From: Pedobacter psychrodurus
Lineage (GTDB): Bacteria; Bacteroidota; Bacteroidia; Sphingobacteriales; Sphingobacteriaceae
Direction: 5' to 3'
DNA length: 64,000 nucleotides
Assembly (NCBI RefSeq): GCF_004331735.1
Contig: NZ_SJSO01000002.1
Span: 357,816-421,815, forward strand
Part shown: positions 8,496 to 16,560 of the stretch, in pieces
Layout: each line of letters starts with the position of its first letter
Numbering within the stretch: position 1 is the first letter of the stretch
Notes under the pieces: model-generated
The model's input: only the letters and a program-made list of their open reading frames with translations
What the model was told of the DNA's origin: nothing
Databases searched by the model: none
Made by a program: the position numbers and the translations under genes

Positions 8496-9128
8496 ATGGA
8501 AATGCAACATCTACCTAGCTATGCTATCGTATTTTTATGTGGGGTACTGGCATATTATCTGTTACAAAAATTAATCGATCTTATGAAAAAAAATGAAAGG
8601 CGGGGGCATCCAAATACCATGGATCCGGCAATAATTCAAAAAATGGTAGATAATTACCGCAACAACCATTTAGCAGCAATCAATAAAGTATTGGGAGTAA
8701 ACGATGCCCATTCTGTTTCTTTCGGTTTAAAAACCTTGAAAAAATTTATTGCAGATATCGAATTTTTTAGCAAAAAAGTAGACCCCCGTATTGCTGATGG
8801 GGCGCTGGGCATCCGTTTTTATTACGCTGCATATCCAAAAGAAAACGAATGGGACGGTTTTGAAGATGAAAAATCGATAGGGAAAAATTATGCTCAGAAA
8901 CATACACTTGTTATGATCCCTACTTTAAAAAAGAAGAGCAGTGATGGAAGTTACCAGGATTATGACTTTAATCCTTTAGATCGTGCTACTTTTCCGCTAA
9001 AAGAAAGAGAAAAAGAACAACCAATCACTTTGATGGCCATGAGTTCGGATAGTAAATCACGGGAGGTAATGGCTCAAAACCATGGACAAACCATTCCACC
9101 AGCTGATTCAGCAATAGAAACTTATTAA
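8496..9128 (+). CDS. Membrane-anchored protein of unknown function
   Basis: 210 residues. One N-terminal transmembrane helix (about 9-28, YAIVFLCGVLAYYLLQKLIDL) is followed by a charged soluble domain with conserved-looking stretches such as DGALGIRFYYAAYPKENEWDG. No catalytic motif was recognised. It starts the run of genes leading into the two-component system (12-base gap to the next gene), so it may be part of the same signalling unit. Confidence 0.7.
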   Translation: MEMQHLPSYAIVFLCGVLAYYLLQKLIDLMKKNERRGHPNTMDPAIIQKMVDNYRNNHLAAINKVLGVNDAHSVSFGLKTLKKFIADIEFFSKKVDPRIADGALGIRFYYAAYPKENEWDGFEDEKSIGKNYAQKHTLVMIPTLKKKSSDGSYQDYDFNPLDRATFPLKEREKEQPITLMAMSSDSKSREVMAQNHGQTIPPADSAIETY

Positions 9129-9140
9129 TATCGTAATGAA

Positions 9141-9788
9141 ATGAGCGACTTCCAGAAATTTCTGAGCGACATTTTTCTCTGGATTGAAGGAGGAGCTGCA
9201 TTGATTGCACTATGCTATTTTAAACGATTAAAGGGGCAGTATTGGAGGTGTTTTATCTATTATCTGATCATTATTTTTATCTGTGAAGTAATTGGGAAAT
9301 GGGGAGGTGAATATGTTAGTTTTTCGAAAACAAAATATTATAATTATATCGTTATCCCTTTTCAATTTATCTTTTTTTATTGGCTTTATGCCGTGAAATC
9401 ATTTAATGATAAAAGGCTATTTTGGATACTCTCTTTATTGTACGTAATCTCATTTATACTAAGTAGATTGTTCTTTAAGGAAAGTAAAATATATTTTTCC
9501 ATTAACTATACTTTTGGATGTTTACTCTTAATGTTTTTGGTTATCAAAGAATATTATAACCAGGTAAACTCAATTAACATTCTTAACTTTCAAGAAAATA
9601 GGATGTTTTATATTAATTTGGGCGTAACCTTATTCTATATTGGTACATTACCTTTTCTTACCTTTTATTCATTATTGAGGGCTTATATCCAAATCTGGAA
9701 TATTTATTTCGATTATTTTCTGGTTTCGGGTATAGTTATGTATGTATTATTCTCAATTTCATTTATATGGGGAAAACAGAACTCTTAA
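9141..9788 (+). CDS. Polytopic membrane protein in two-component operon
   Basis: 215 residues, mostly hydrophobic, with about six to seven predicted membrane helices and short charged loops; no enzymatic motif is visible. It overlaps the histidine kinase gene by 22 bases, which suggests coupled expression. Because the kinase has only one membrane helix and almost no extracytoplasmic part, this protein is a plausible sensory subunit. That role is inferred from context only. Confidence 0.7.
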   Translation: MSDFQKFLSDIFLWIEGGAALIALCYFKRLKGQYWRCFIYYLIIIFICEVIGKWGGEYVSFSKTKYYNYIVIPFQFIFFYWLYAVKSFNDKRLFWILSLLYVISFILSRLFFKESKIYFSINYTFGCLLLMFLVIKEYYNQVNSINILNFQENRMFYINLGVTLFYIGTLPFLTFYSLLRAYIQIWNIYFDYFLVSGIVMYVLFSISFIWGKQNS

Positions 9789-10552
9789 TTACAATCATCC
9801 TTTTTAACCTGTTTTTTGTGCTCTTTGTAGTCGCCATTATGGTTTATATCAAAAAATACAAAGAGCGGAAAAGAGAATATCTGAATGAAATCAAAATCAC
9901 CAATGAAATACACCAAAAGGAACTTTTAACTACCCAGTTAGAAATCCAACAGGCCACTATGCAGCAGATTGGCCGCGAATTACACGATAATATCGGGCAA
10001 AAATTAACATTGGTGAGCCTTTATACCCAGCAATTGGTACACGAAAATAAAGTGCCACAGGTTAGTAACCGAATAGAGCAGATTTATCAGATCATTAATT
10101 CATCGTTGCAAGATTTAAGAAGTTTATCGAAAAATTTAACTAACGATAATATAAGTGAAAATGAAATTGTAACTTTAATACAGGAAGAAGTGAACAACCT
10201 CAATGCTTTGAAAAAATGTAAGGTAACCTTTCAATACAATTTCGAAAGTATAGATCTGGAGTTTGTGAAAAAGAACGTATTATTAAGGATAACCCAAGAA
10301 TTTCTTCAAAACAGCTTAAAACATGCGGATTGCAGCAATATTAAAATCCAATTAAATTCTTCTCCTGAAGTTTTTTTAGCGTTAAAAATACAGGATGATG
10401 GAGTAGGATTCGATTATGGTAAAATCACTTCTGACGGTATAGGATTAAAAAACATGAAAAAAAGAGCCGAAATTATCGGTGGACAATTTAATTTAGAAAG
10501 CAAACCCGATTTAGGCACTACACTTACTATTATTTTAAATGGCCCGGCATGA
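9767..10552 (+). CDS. Sensor histidine kinase, NarL/HisKA_3 type
   Basis: 261 residues. A single N-terminal membrane helix (5-28) is followed by a coiled-coil and the HisKA_3 motif GRELHDNIGQKL with the phospho-acceptor His73. The HATPase_c domain carries the N box (ITQEFLQNSLKHA) and G boxes (DDGVGFD, GIGLKNM, GTTLTI). No periplasmic sensor domain is present. The stop overlaps the response regulator ATG by four bases. It should phosphorylate that regulator. Confidence 0.93.
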   Translation: MGKTELLITIILFNLFFVLFVVAIMVYIKKYKERKREYLNEIKITNEIHQKELLTTQLEIQQATMQQIGRELHDNIGQKLTLVSLYTQQLVHENKVPQVSNRIEQIYQIINSSLQDLRSLSKNLTNDNISENEIVTLIQEEVNNLNALKKCKVTFQYNFESIDLEFVKKNVLLRITQEFLQNSLKHADCSNIKIQLNSSPEVFLALKIQDDGVGFDYGKITSDGIGLKNMKKRAEIIGGQFNLESKPDLGTTLTIILNGPA

Positions 10553-11181
10553 AAAAAACTATAGTTATTGTTGATGATCATATCCTGATTGCAAAAGCAC
10601 TCCAGGGCATTATAGATAATTTTGCAGCCTTTGAGGTTATCTACGTCTGTGAAAACGGAAAAGAGTTAATTAAAAACTTCGAAAACAGTAATAAAATCCC
10701 CGATATTTTACTTTTAGACATTAGTATGCCCATTATGGATGGTTTTGAAACCGTAGCCTGGGTAACCGCGCATCATCCGGAGGTAAAAGTAATGGCTTTG
10801 AGCATGCAGGGTGAAGAAAAAAGCGTGATTAAAATGGTTAGCAATGGCGCTAAAGGCTACCTGCTAAAAAATGCACATCCAGTAGAGCTCGAAAATGCAC
10901 TTACAAAATTGAATATCAACGGATTTTTTTATCCTGATTGGGCATCAAAAATTATTTTCTCCAGCCTGAATAAAACCAAAGATATGGAGATCAAAATTTC
11001 AGATCGGGAGAAAGAGTTCTTAAAATACACCGTTACCGAGCTTAATTATAAGGAAATAGCCGATAAAATGTTCTGTAGCCCAAGGACTGTAGAAAGCTAT
11101 CGCGATCAGTTATGCGAAAAACTGGAACTTAAAACCCGGGTAGGATTGGCTGTTTTTGCCATCAAAAATGGTTTTGCATGA
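10549..11181 (+). CDS. Response regulator, NarL/FixJ (LuxR HTH) family
   Basis: 210 residues: a receiver domain with acidic pocket Asp9/Asp10, phospho-acceptor Asp57 (LLLDISMP), switch Ser85 and Lys107, followed by a LuxR-type HTH (about 148-205: ISDREKEFLKY ... YKEIADKMFCSPRTVESYRD). It is cognate to the kinase encoded immediately upstream. Target genes are not evident; the operon members themselves are candidates. Confidence 0.94.
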   Translation: MKKTIVIVDDHILIAKALQGIIDNFAAFEVIYVCENGKELIKNFENSNKIPDILLLDISMPIMDGFETVAWVTAHHPEVKVMALSMQGEEKSVIKMVSNGAKGYLLKNAHPVELENALTKLNINGFFYPDWASKIIFSSLNKTKDMEIKISDREKEFLKYTVTELNYKEIADKMFCSPRTVESYRDQLCEKLELKTRVGLAVFAIKNGFA

Positions 11182-11300
11182 AGGTTAATTGTTTAAACTG
11201 TTGTTTATTTGAAATACACATCACAATTACCAATTTCAACAATTAAGTAGTGAACCATTTTAAGAATTCCATTTTACCTCCTCCATCTTCCATTTTTTCC

Positions 11301-11308
11301 TACTTTTG
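11301..11308 (+). promoter_or_regulatory. -7 element TACTTTTG (GDPD gene)
   Basis: Perfect TAnnTTTG match four bases before the ATG at 11313. Transcription would start at or next to the start codon. Confidence 0.55.
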
Positions 11309-11312
11309 AAGC

Positions 11313-12233
11313 ATGAAATTTCATCATTTGCTATTCTTGGTCATTGTTGCAGTTTTTACCTCATGTAAACCAGAAGAAAAAAAACATCAATATATTAAGT
11401 TTAATACACCAACGGAGTTATATCAATTCTTAAAGTGGTCGCCAGAAAACCGTTTTCCATTAATTAGTGCTCATCGTGGTGGCCCAATGCCTGGTTTTCC
11501 TGAAAACTGCATCGAAACATTCGAGAATGCCACAACGTATAATCCAGTAATTATCGAATTTGATATTGCTTATAGTAAAGATTCGGTAATGGTGATTATG
11601 CACGATGATAAGCTCGATCGCACTTCGACAGGAAAAGGGCCGATTGGCAATTATACTTACGAGGAGTTAAAAGCTTTTAATCTTAAAGATGATGAGGGCA
11701 AAGAAACAAAATTTAAAATCCCAACTTTAGATAGTGTATTAAGCTGGAGTAAAGGAAAGGTTTTATTAACGATCGATTTAAAAAAGGGCGTTTCTTATGC
11801 CAAGGTGATTGAAAAGGTAAGACAATATAAGGTAGAAAGTAATTCGATCATCATTACCTATACTGCAGATCAGGCTAAAGAGGTACATCAATTGGCACCC
11901 GAACTCATGATTTCAGCCTCCGTTCAAAAGAAAGCAGAATTGAAACGCTTAAATAGCTTGGGTATTCCCAATTCCCGCATTGTAGCTTTTGTTGGTGTTT
12001 CTGTTCCACAGAAAGAATTGTACCAATACCTGCACAACAAATGCATTACCACCATTTTAGGTACCATGGGAAATATCGACAAAAGTGCGATTGCCAGCCC
12101 TGTAAAAAATGTTTATTATCATTTGGTTAACAATGGTGCAGATATTTTGTCGGGAGATAATTTGCCACAGGCATCAGAAGAACTGGATAAGTTTAGGTAC
12201 AATAAAAAAATAAGTTCAGCGCATATTAATTAA
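11313..12233 (+). CDS. Glycerophosphodiester phosphodiesterase family lipoprotein
   Basis: 306 residues with a lipoprotein signal peptide ending in FTSC (Cys18). The GDPD domain shows the HRGG motif (His54, Arg55), the metal ligands in PENCIETF and EFDIAYSKD, and the general base His97 (MHDDKLDRTSTG). Such enzymes hydrolyse glycerophosphodiesters to an alcohol and glycerol-3-phosphate. Here the enzyme is expected to be lipid-anchored in the envelope. The gene is monocistronic and is followed by an inverted repeat that could terminate it. Confidence 0.93.
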   Translation: MKFHHLLFLVIVAVFTSCKPEEKKHQYIKFNTPTELYQFLKWSPENRFPLISAHRGGPMPGFPENCIETFENATTYNPVIIEFDIAYSKDSVMVIMHDDKLDRTSTGKGPIGNYTYEELKAFNLKDDEGKETKFKIPTLDSVLSWSKGKVLLTIDLKKGVSYAKVIEKVRQYKVESNSIIITYTADQAKEVHQLAPELMISASVQKKAELKRLNSLGIPNSRIVAFVGVSVPQKELYQYLHNKCITTILGTMGNIDKSAIASPVKNVYYHLVNNGADILSGDNLPQASEELDKFRYNKKISSAHIN

Positions 12234-12307
12234 CCACAGATGGAAAGGATGAACACAGATGGTTTAGCCAATTATGAAATCTGTGTTTATCTGTGCAAAT
12301 CTGTGGT
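12233..12307. repeat. Inverted repeat of the ACCACAGAT type
   Basis: ACCACAGAT at 12233-12241 pairs with ATCTGTGGT at 12299-12307; the interior also carries GAACACAGATGG and ATCTGTGTTTATCTGTG. A related, more diverged copy lies at 42094-42245. It fills the gap between the GDPD and gldA genes. Confidence 0.6.
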
Positions 12308-12319
12308 AAAAAACACAAA

Positions 12320-13027
12320 ATGAGTATTTCAGTTAAAAATCTGTCTAAACACTACGATAAGCAAAAGGCGGTCGATTCAATTAGTTTTGAAGCCAAGCCA
12401 GGTCGTATTTTAGGTTTTCTTGGCCCTAATGGAGCTGGTAAATCTACCACCATGCGTATGCTTACCGGTTATTTAGAACCCACATCTGGTGAGGCTGAAA
12501 TTTCTGGTAAAAGCATTCTTTCAGAAGCTATCGAAGCTAAAAAGCATATTGGCTATCTACCTGAAAATACCCCGCTTTATGCTGATATGTATGTAAAGGA
12601 ATTTTTAAATTTTGTTGGCCAAACTTATAAGCTTCACAATTTGCCTGCGCGGATTGATGAAGTAATCAAAATGGTAGGTTTAACACCAGAACAGCATAAG
12701 AAAATCGGTATGTTATCTAAAGGGTACCGCCAAAGGGTAGGTCTGGCACAGGCGATAATCCATAATCCAGCGGTTTTAATTTTAGATGAACCCACTTCTG
12801 GTTTAGATCCAAACCAACTGGTTGAGATCAGGCAGCTAATTAAAACATTAGGAGCAGCTAAAACGGTTGTCATTTCTACACACATCATGCAAGAGGTGGA
12901 AGCCATTTGTGATGACATTATCATTATTAGCAAAGGTAAAATCGTAGCGAAAGATTCGCTCGAAGGCCTGAAAAAGATACATCAACAGCAATCATTAGAA
13001 GATATTTTTAGAAAACTTACTGCTTAA
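12320..13027 (+). CDS. gldA: Gliding motility ABC transporter ATP-binding protein GldA
   Basis: 235 residues from the ATG at 12320; a longer frame from 12293 starts inside a repeat and is unlikely. Walker A is GPNGAGKS (35-42), the signature is LSKGYRQRVGLAQA, and Walker B is LILDEPTSGLD. The end (QSLEDIFRKLT) is typical of GldA-like proteins. GldA energises the GldFG permease, required for gliding in Flavobacterium. The permease genes gldF and gldG lie 2.8 kb downstream, which supports this identity over a generic ABC-2 ATPase. Confidence 0.88.
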   Translation: MSISVKNLSKHYDKQKAVDSISFEAKPGRILGFLGPNGAGKSTTMRMLTGYLEPTSGEAEISGKSILSEAIEAKKHIGYLPENTPLYADMYVKEFLNFVGQTYKLHNLPARIDEVIKMVGLTPEQHKKIGMLSKGYRQRVGLAQAIIHNPAVLILDEPTSGLDPNQLVEIRQLIKTLGAAKTVVISTHIMQEVEAICDDIIIISKGKIVAKDSLEGLKKIHQQQSLEDIFRKLTA

Positions 13028-13030
13028 TTC

Positions 13031-13573
13031 ATGCTTCGTCCAAAAATCAAAAATGCACTAATAACTCTTCTGTTTTTAGCACCTGGTATATTGAAAGCCC
13101 AAAACTCCACCAGTATTGGTATTGGTGCAGAAATAGGTTTACCATCGGGAAACTTCGTTAATTTATCCGGAATAGGTTTGGGCGCATCAATAAAAGCTGA
13201 TTTTCCGATAGCTTCAGATTTTGCCATATCCTTAAATGGAGGTTTTATGAATTTTTTTGGTAAACGCAACCAGTTTCTTAAAGTTCAGGATTTAACTTAT
13301 ATCCCCGCTAAAGCTGGCTTGAAATATCAGCTGGGAGAAAGCTTTTACGCAGAAGGGCAGCTAGGTGCGGCATTGCCATTAAATAATGGACAAAAAACTT
13401 TATTTGTTTGGTCGCCTGGCATTGGAAATCAGTTTAAACTATCTGGCCAAAATAAACTGGATTTAGGCATAAGATATGAAGCATGGACAGGCAAAAATGA
13501 GTTTTCCGATTTAAATAAAATAAACACCAAGGGTTTTGTTGGAATTAGATTTGCCTATATGTTTGGATTATAA
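13031..13573 (+). CDS. Small outer-membrane beta-barrel protein
   Basis: 180 residues; signal peptide to about residue 23 (LAPGILKAQ). The mature part alternates hydrophobic and polar residues and ends in an aromatic-rich strand (FVGIRFAYMFGL), typical of an outer-membrane barrel of about eight strands. It is clearly paralogous to the 13814 protein (shared IGAEIGLP, QLGAALP and GIRYEAW patterns). It follows gldA by three bases and may be co-transcribed. Confidence 0.78.
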   Translation: MLRPKIKNALITLLFLAPGILKAQNSTSIGIGAEIGLPSGNFVNLSGIGLGASIKADFPIASDFAISLNGGFMNFFGKRNQFLKVQDLTYIPAKAGLKYQLGESFYAEGQLGAALPLNNGQKTLFVWSPGIGNQFKLSGQNKLDLGIRYEAWTGKNEFSDLNKINTKGFVGIRFAYMFGL

Positions 13574-13813
13574 TTTAATAATTATGAAGGCTAATTATTA
13601 TTTTTTATTCAATTAATTCATGATAAACATACAATGATTATGCTTTTTTAGCGTTATTACAACTTTTCGGAATAATTATATTATTTTGTATAATAATCAG
13701 TAAATCAGTTGTTTATGGCTTTATTTCTGTCTTTTTTATTTTATTTGTAACGTTTTTGGCATAATGCTTGTCTAAAATCGACAAATAATTAACGAACAAT
13801 AAATAAAAATCAC

Positions 13814-14344
13814 ATGAAAAAAGTATTACTTTCTTTATTAATGGTTGCAGGCCTAGGCTTTGCAGCTTCAGCTCAAACAGAAGGAGCGGTTCAAAAACTA
13901 AGCATCGGTGCTGAGTTTGGTTTACCAACAGAAAAAAATTCTAATACCTTAATCGTAGGCGGTTCATTACAATACGAACATCCCGTAGCAAAAGATTTAA
14001 ATTTAACTGGTTCTGCTGGTTATTTATCATTAATGGCTACAGGAGATGCAAAAGATTTTCTGAAGGCTCTTGGGCAAAAAACTAGTTATGGTGTTATTCC
14101 ATTAAAAGCTGGTGCCAAATATTATTTTGGTGGCAACTTTTATGGTGCTGGTGAACTAGGCGCAGCAATTAGTACTGAAACAGGTGGCAGCACTTTATTT
14201 GCAATTGCTCCAACTTTAGGTGCATCGTTTTCTGTTGCTGATAAATCTAGTTTAGATTTCGGTTTACGTTACGAAAACTGGTCAGGAAATGGTGGTTCTA
14301 CAGGCTTTATCGGCTTACGTGCTGCATTTGCATTCGGTTTGTAA
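13814..14344 (+). CDS. Small outer-membrane beta-barrel protein
   Basis: 176 residues; signal peptide MKKVLLSLLMVAGLGFAASA cut before QTEG. The barrel pattern runs to the C terminus (FIGLRAAFAFGL). It is a paralogue of the 13031 product, and its signal peptide is almost identical to that of the 14591 product. A terminator follows 20 bases after the stop, so it is probably monocistronic. Confidence 0.82.
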   Translation: MKKVLLSLLMVAGLGFAASAQTEGAVQKLSIGAEFGLPTEKNSNTLIVGGSLQYEHPVAKDLNLTGSAGYLSLMATGDAKDFLKALGQKTSYGVIPLKAGAKYYFGGNFYGAGELGAAISTETGGSTLFAIAPTLGASFSVADKSSLDFGLRYENWSGNGGSTGFIGLRAAFAFGL

Positions 14345-14364
14345 TAAAAAACATAATTCATTCA

Positions 14365-14390
14365 AAAGCCTCCAAGAAGTTGGGGGCTTT
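14365..14390 (+). terminator. Rho-independent terminator after outer-membrane barrel gene
   Basis: AAAGCCTCCAA (14365-14375) pairs with TTGGGGGCTTT (14380-14390) with one G-U pair and a 4-base loop. Confidence 0.65.
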
Positions 14391-14590
14391 GTTGTTTATC
14401 AGCTATTTAAGGTGTGAGCCTTAGAAAATAAAATTTTAACTATTAAATTAGTTTGTCTATTACTGCACTGTTTTCGCTTGGTATGCGAAGGCACGGAAAC
14501 TAAAAAATAATTTTCAAAAAAACTCTCAAAAAAATCAGATGAAACCATCATGATTTGCAAAATCATGATAGCTTCATCACCATTGAAAAC

Positions 14591-15259
14591 ATGAAAAATC
14601 AGATGAAAAAACTAGTATTATCTTTATTAACAGTTGCAGGTTTAGGCTTTGCAGCTTCAGCTCAATCAAACAAACCTGTAATTTTTGGCGTAAAAGCCGG
14701 GGTGGCCTTTCCAAACATGACCATCTCATCAGGAAGCACATCGGTAAGTTTTGATGCAAAAACATCTTATTATGTTGGCGGTACAGCCGAATTTGTACTG
14801 TCTGATGTAATTTCAATTCAACCTGGTTTAACTTTTATAAACAAAGGAACAAAACTGGCCAGCGGCGACATTGACTTTGAAGATAATGACATTACAACTA
14901 CTGAAGAGGCAACATTAAATTTTAAATATCTGGAGTTGCCGGTAAACTTATTGGCGAATTTTAAAGTAGGAAGCTCTGGTAAAGTGTTTCTGGGTGCAGG
15001 GCCATATTTTGCTTATGCATTAAGTGCAAATGGTAAATACGGGTCGATAAAAGAAGATATTAAATTTGGCGAAGCAGAATCAGAATTTAAACGGACTGAT
15101 TTTGGTTTAAACTTTTTAGCAGGTTACCAATTAAATAACGGCTTTAATATCCATGCTGGCTACGGATTGGGGTTAAGCAGCGTTGCAGATACTGATCTCT
15201 CAGACGAGATTACCTTTAAAAATAAAGTTTTCTCTGTGGGTGTAGGTTTTTCTTTCTAA
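14591..15259 (+). CDS. PorT-like outer-membrane beta-barrel protein
   Basis: About 222 residues from the ATG at 14591 (the ATG at 14603 is equally possible; a start at 14555 would put about 12-16 polar residues ahead of the signal peptide). The signal peptide ends AGLGFAASAQ. The mature part matches the OMP_b-brl_2 (PorT-like) pattern: FGVKAGVAFPNMT, FKYLELPVNLLANF, FLGAGPYFAYALSANG, DFGLNFLAGYQL and a final FSVGVGFSF strand. It is an outer-membrane protein of unknown substrate. Confidence 0.85.
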   Translation: MKNQMKKLVLSLLTVAGLGFAASAQSNKPVIFGVKAGVAFPNMTISSGSTSVSFDAKTSYYVGGTAEFVLSDVISIQPGLTFINKGTKLASGDIDFEDNDITTTEEATLNFKYLELPVNLLANFKVGSSGKVFLGAGPYFAYALSANGKYGSIKEDIKFGEAESEFKRTDFGLNFLAGYQLNNGFNIHAGYGLGLSSVADTDLSDEITFKNKVFSVGVGFSF

Positions 15260-15834
15260 ACCGAATCGAGAAATTATGAAGAGGATTTAACATAAAGAAA
15301 ATTCCTCCTCAAGTTCTGTCATGTTGTCCAAAGGACTCCTACGGAGAGCCTGTCGAAACACATAAAAGGTTATTCAACCAAGTCCTTCGACAGGCTATCA
15401 TTGACGTTATTTTACAAATCATTATTAATCAGTATTTTAACTGCTTTTGCATTTCCATCCAGCTAGGCCATAGCACGGTATCCCCGTTCTACTTAAATCC
15501 GGCCTAACAAATTTTTCGGGCTGTACTGTTCTTGCCGTACAACTGGCTTCAAAAGAAAAATTTTCAGCCGGCATTTTTTGTTTCTTTTTGATGCCAAAAA
15601 GAAAGAGCCCTTCGGCGGCGGCGAGCCGAGACCGTGGTGTATGGAAAAAGAAATCAATTACACGTCACTCATATTGATTTTTATAAAATAAATTATCCCT
15701 CAGGATAACAATTCGAAATTTATAATAAGGCCTCTTTTTAAATTTAAATATCACTGATTTGATAATACATTCATTTAATCAATTCCTTTTAAATTTGCAG
15801 GAATAAATGGTTAACTTCGGCGTTTTAATAGCAC
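15260..15834. other. Non-coding gap upstream of gldF with repeat debris
   Basis: A 575-base gap. It contains AGCCTGTCGAA (about 15339) and its reverse-oriented partner CCTTCGACAGGCT (about 15382), a GC-rich patch near 15610-15635 preceded by CTTTTTGATGCCAAAAAG, and a possible promoter TAAATTTG at 15790-15797. I see no gene. Confidence 0.5.
15790..15797 (+). promoter_or_regulatory. -7-like element TAAATTTG (gldF)
   Basis: TAnnTTTG match 37 bases before the gldF ATG. The nearest upstream TTTG (15758-15761) is too far for a standard -33 spacing. Confidence 0.4.
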
Positions 15835-16560
15835 ATGTACGCAGTTTTTAAACGCGAGTTATTCAGTTTCTTAAGTTCGATGGTTGCTTATATTACCATT
15901 GGCATTTTTCTATTGGTTTCTGGCCTGTTACTTTGGTTTTTTCCTGATACCTCTATACTTGATTATGGTTATGCCGAACTTGATGGTTTTTTCAGTTTGG
16001 TTCCTTATCTTTTTATGTTTCTTATTCCAGCCATTACGATGCGCTCTTTTGCCGAAGAGCGGAGAGAGGGAACCTACGAGCTTTTAATTACCCGCCCCAT
16101 TCAGATCTGGCAGATCATCGTAGCAAAGTATTTAGCGAGTTTGGTTTTGGTATTATTTGCCCTAATCCCAACGTTAATTTATTACTATAGCATTTCAAAG
16201 CTGGGCTTTCCTGAAGGGAATATCGATTCAGGATCGGTTACTGGCTCTTATATCGGTTTATTTTTATTAGGTGCTGCCTTTACCTCGATTGGTGTTTTCT
16301 CGTCTGCACTGACTAAAAATCAGGTGATTGCTTTTGTTATCAGCGCAGCTTTATGTGCATTCGCTTTTTTAGGTTTCGATTATAGCAGTCAGCTTGCTGC
16401 ATTTCAAGGTATTGAGAATATCATGAGCAGTTTAGGGATTAATCAACATTATACTTCGATAAGCCGTGGTGTTTTAGATACCAGAGATCTCATTTACTTT
16501 GTCACTTTTTCAGTGCTGTTTTTGTTTGTCACTAAAATAATAATGGGAGGGAAACGATAA
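15835..16560 (+). CDS. gldF: Gliding motility ABC permease GldF
   Basis: 241 residues with six predicted membrane helices and the ABC-2 permease pattern (MRSFAEERREGTYELLITRPI, the coupling region found in GldF). With GldA and GldG it forms the ABC transporter linked to gliding motility in Flavobacterium. It overlaps gldG by one base (TAATG). Pedobacter-like bacteria often keep these genes whether or not they glide. Confidence 0.92.
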   Translation: MYAVFKRELFSFLSSMVAYITIGIFLLVSGLLLWFFPDTSILDYGYAELDGFFSLVPYLFMFLIPAITMRSFAEERREGTYELLITRPIQIWQIIVAKYLASLVLVLFALIPTLIYYYSISKLGFPEGNIDSGSVTGSYIGLFLLGAAFTSIGVFSSALTKNQVIAFVISAALCAFAFLGFDYSSQLAAFQGIENIMSSLGINQHYTSISRGVLDTRDLIYFVTFSVLFLFVTKIIMGGKR

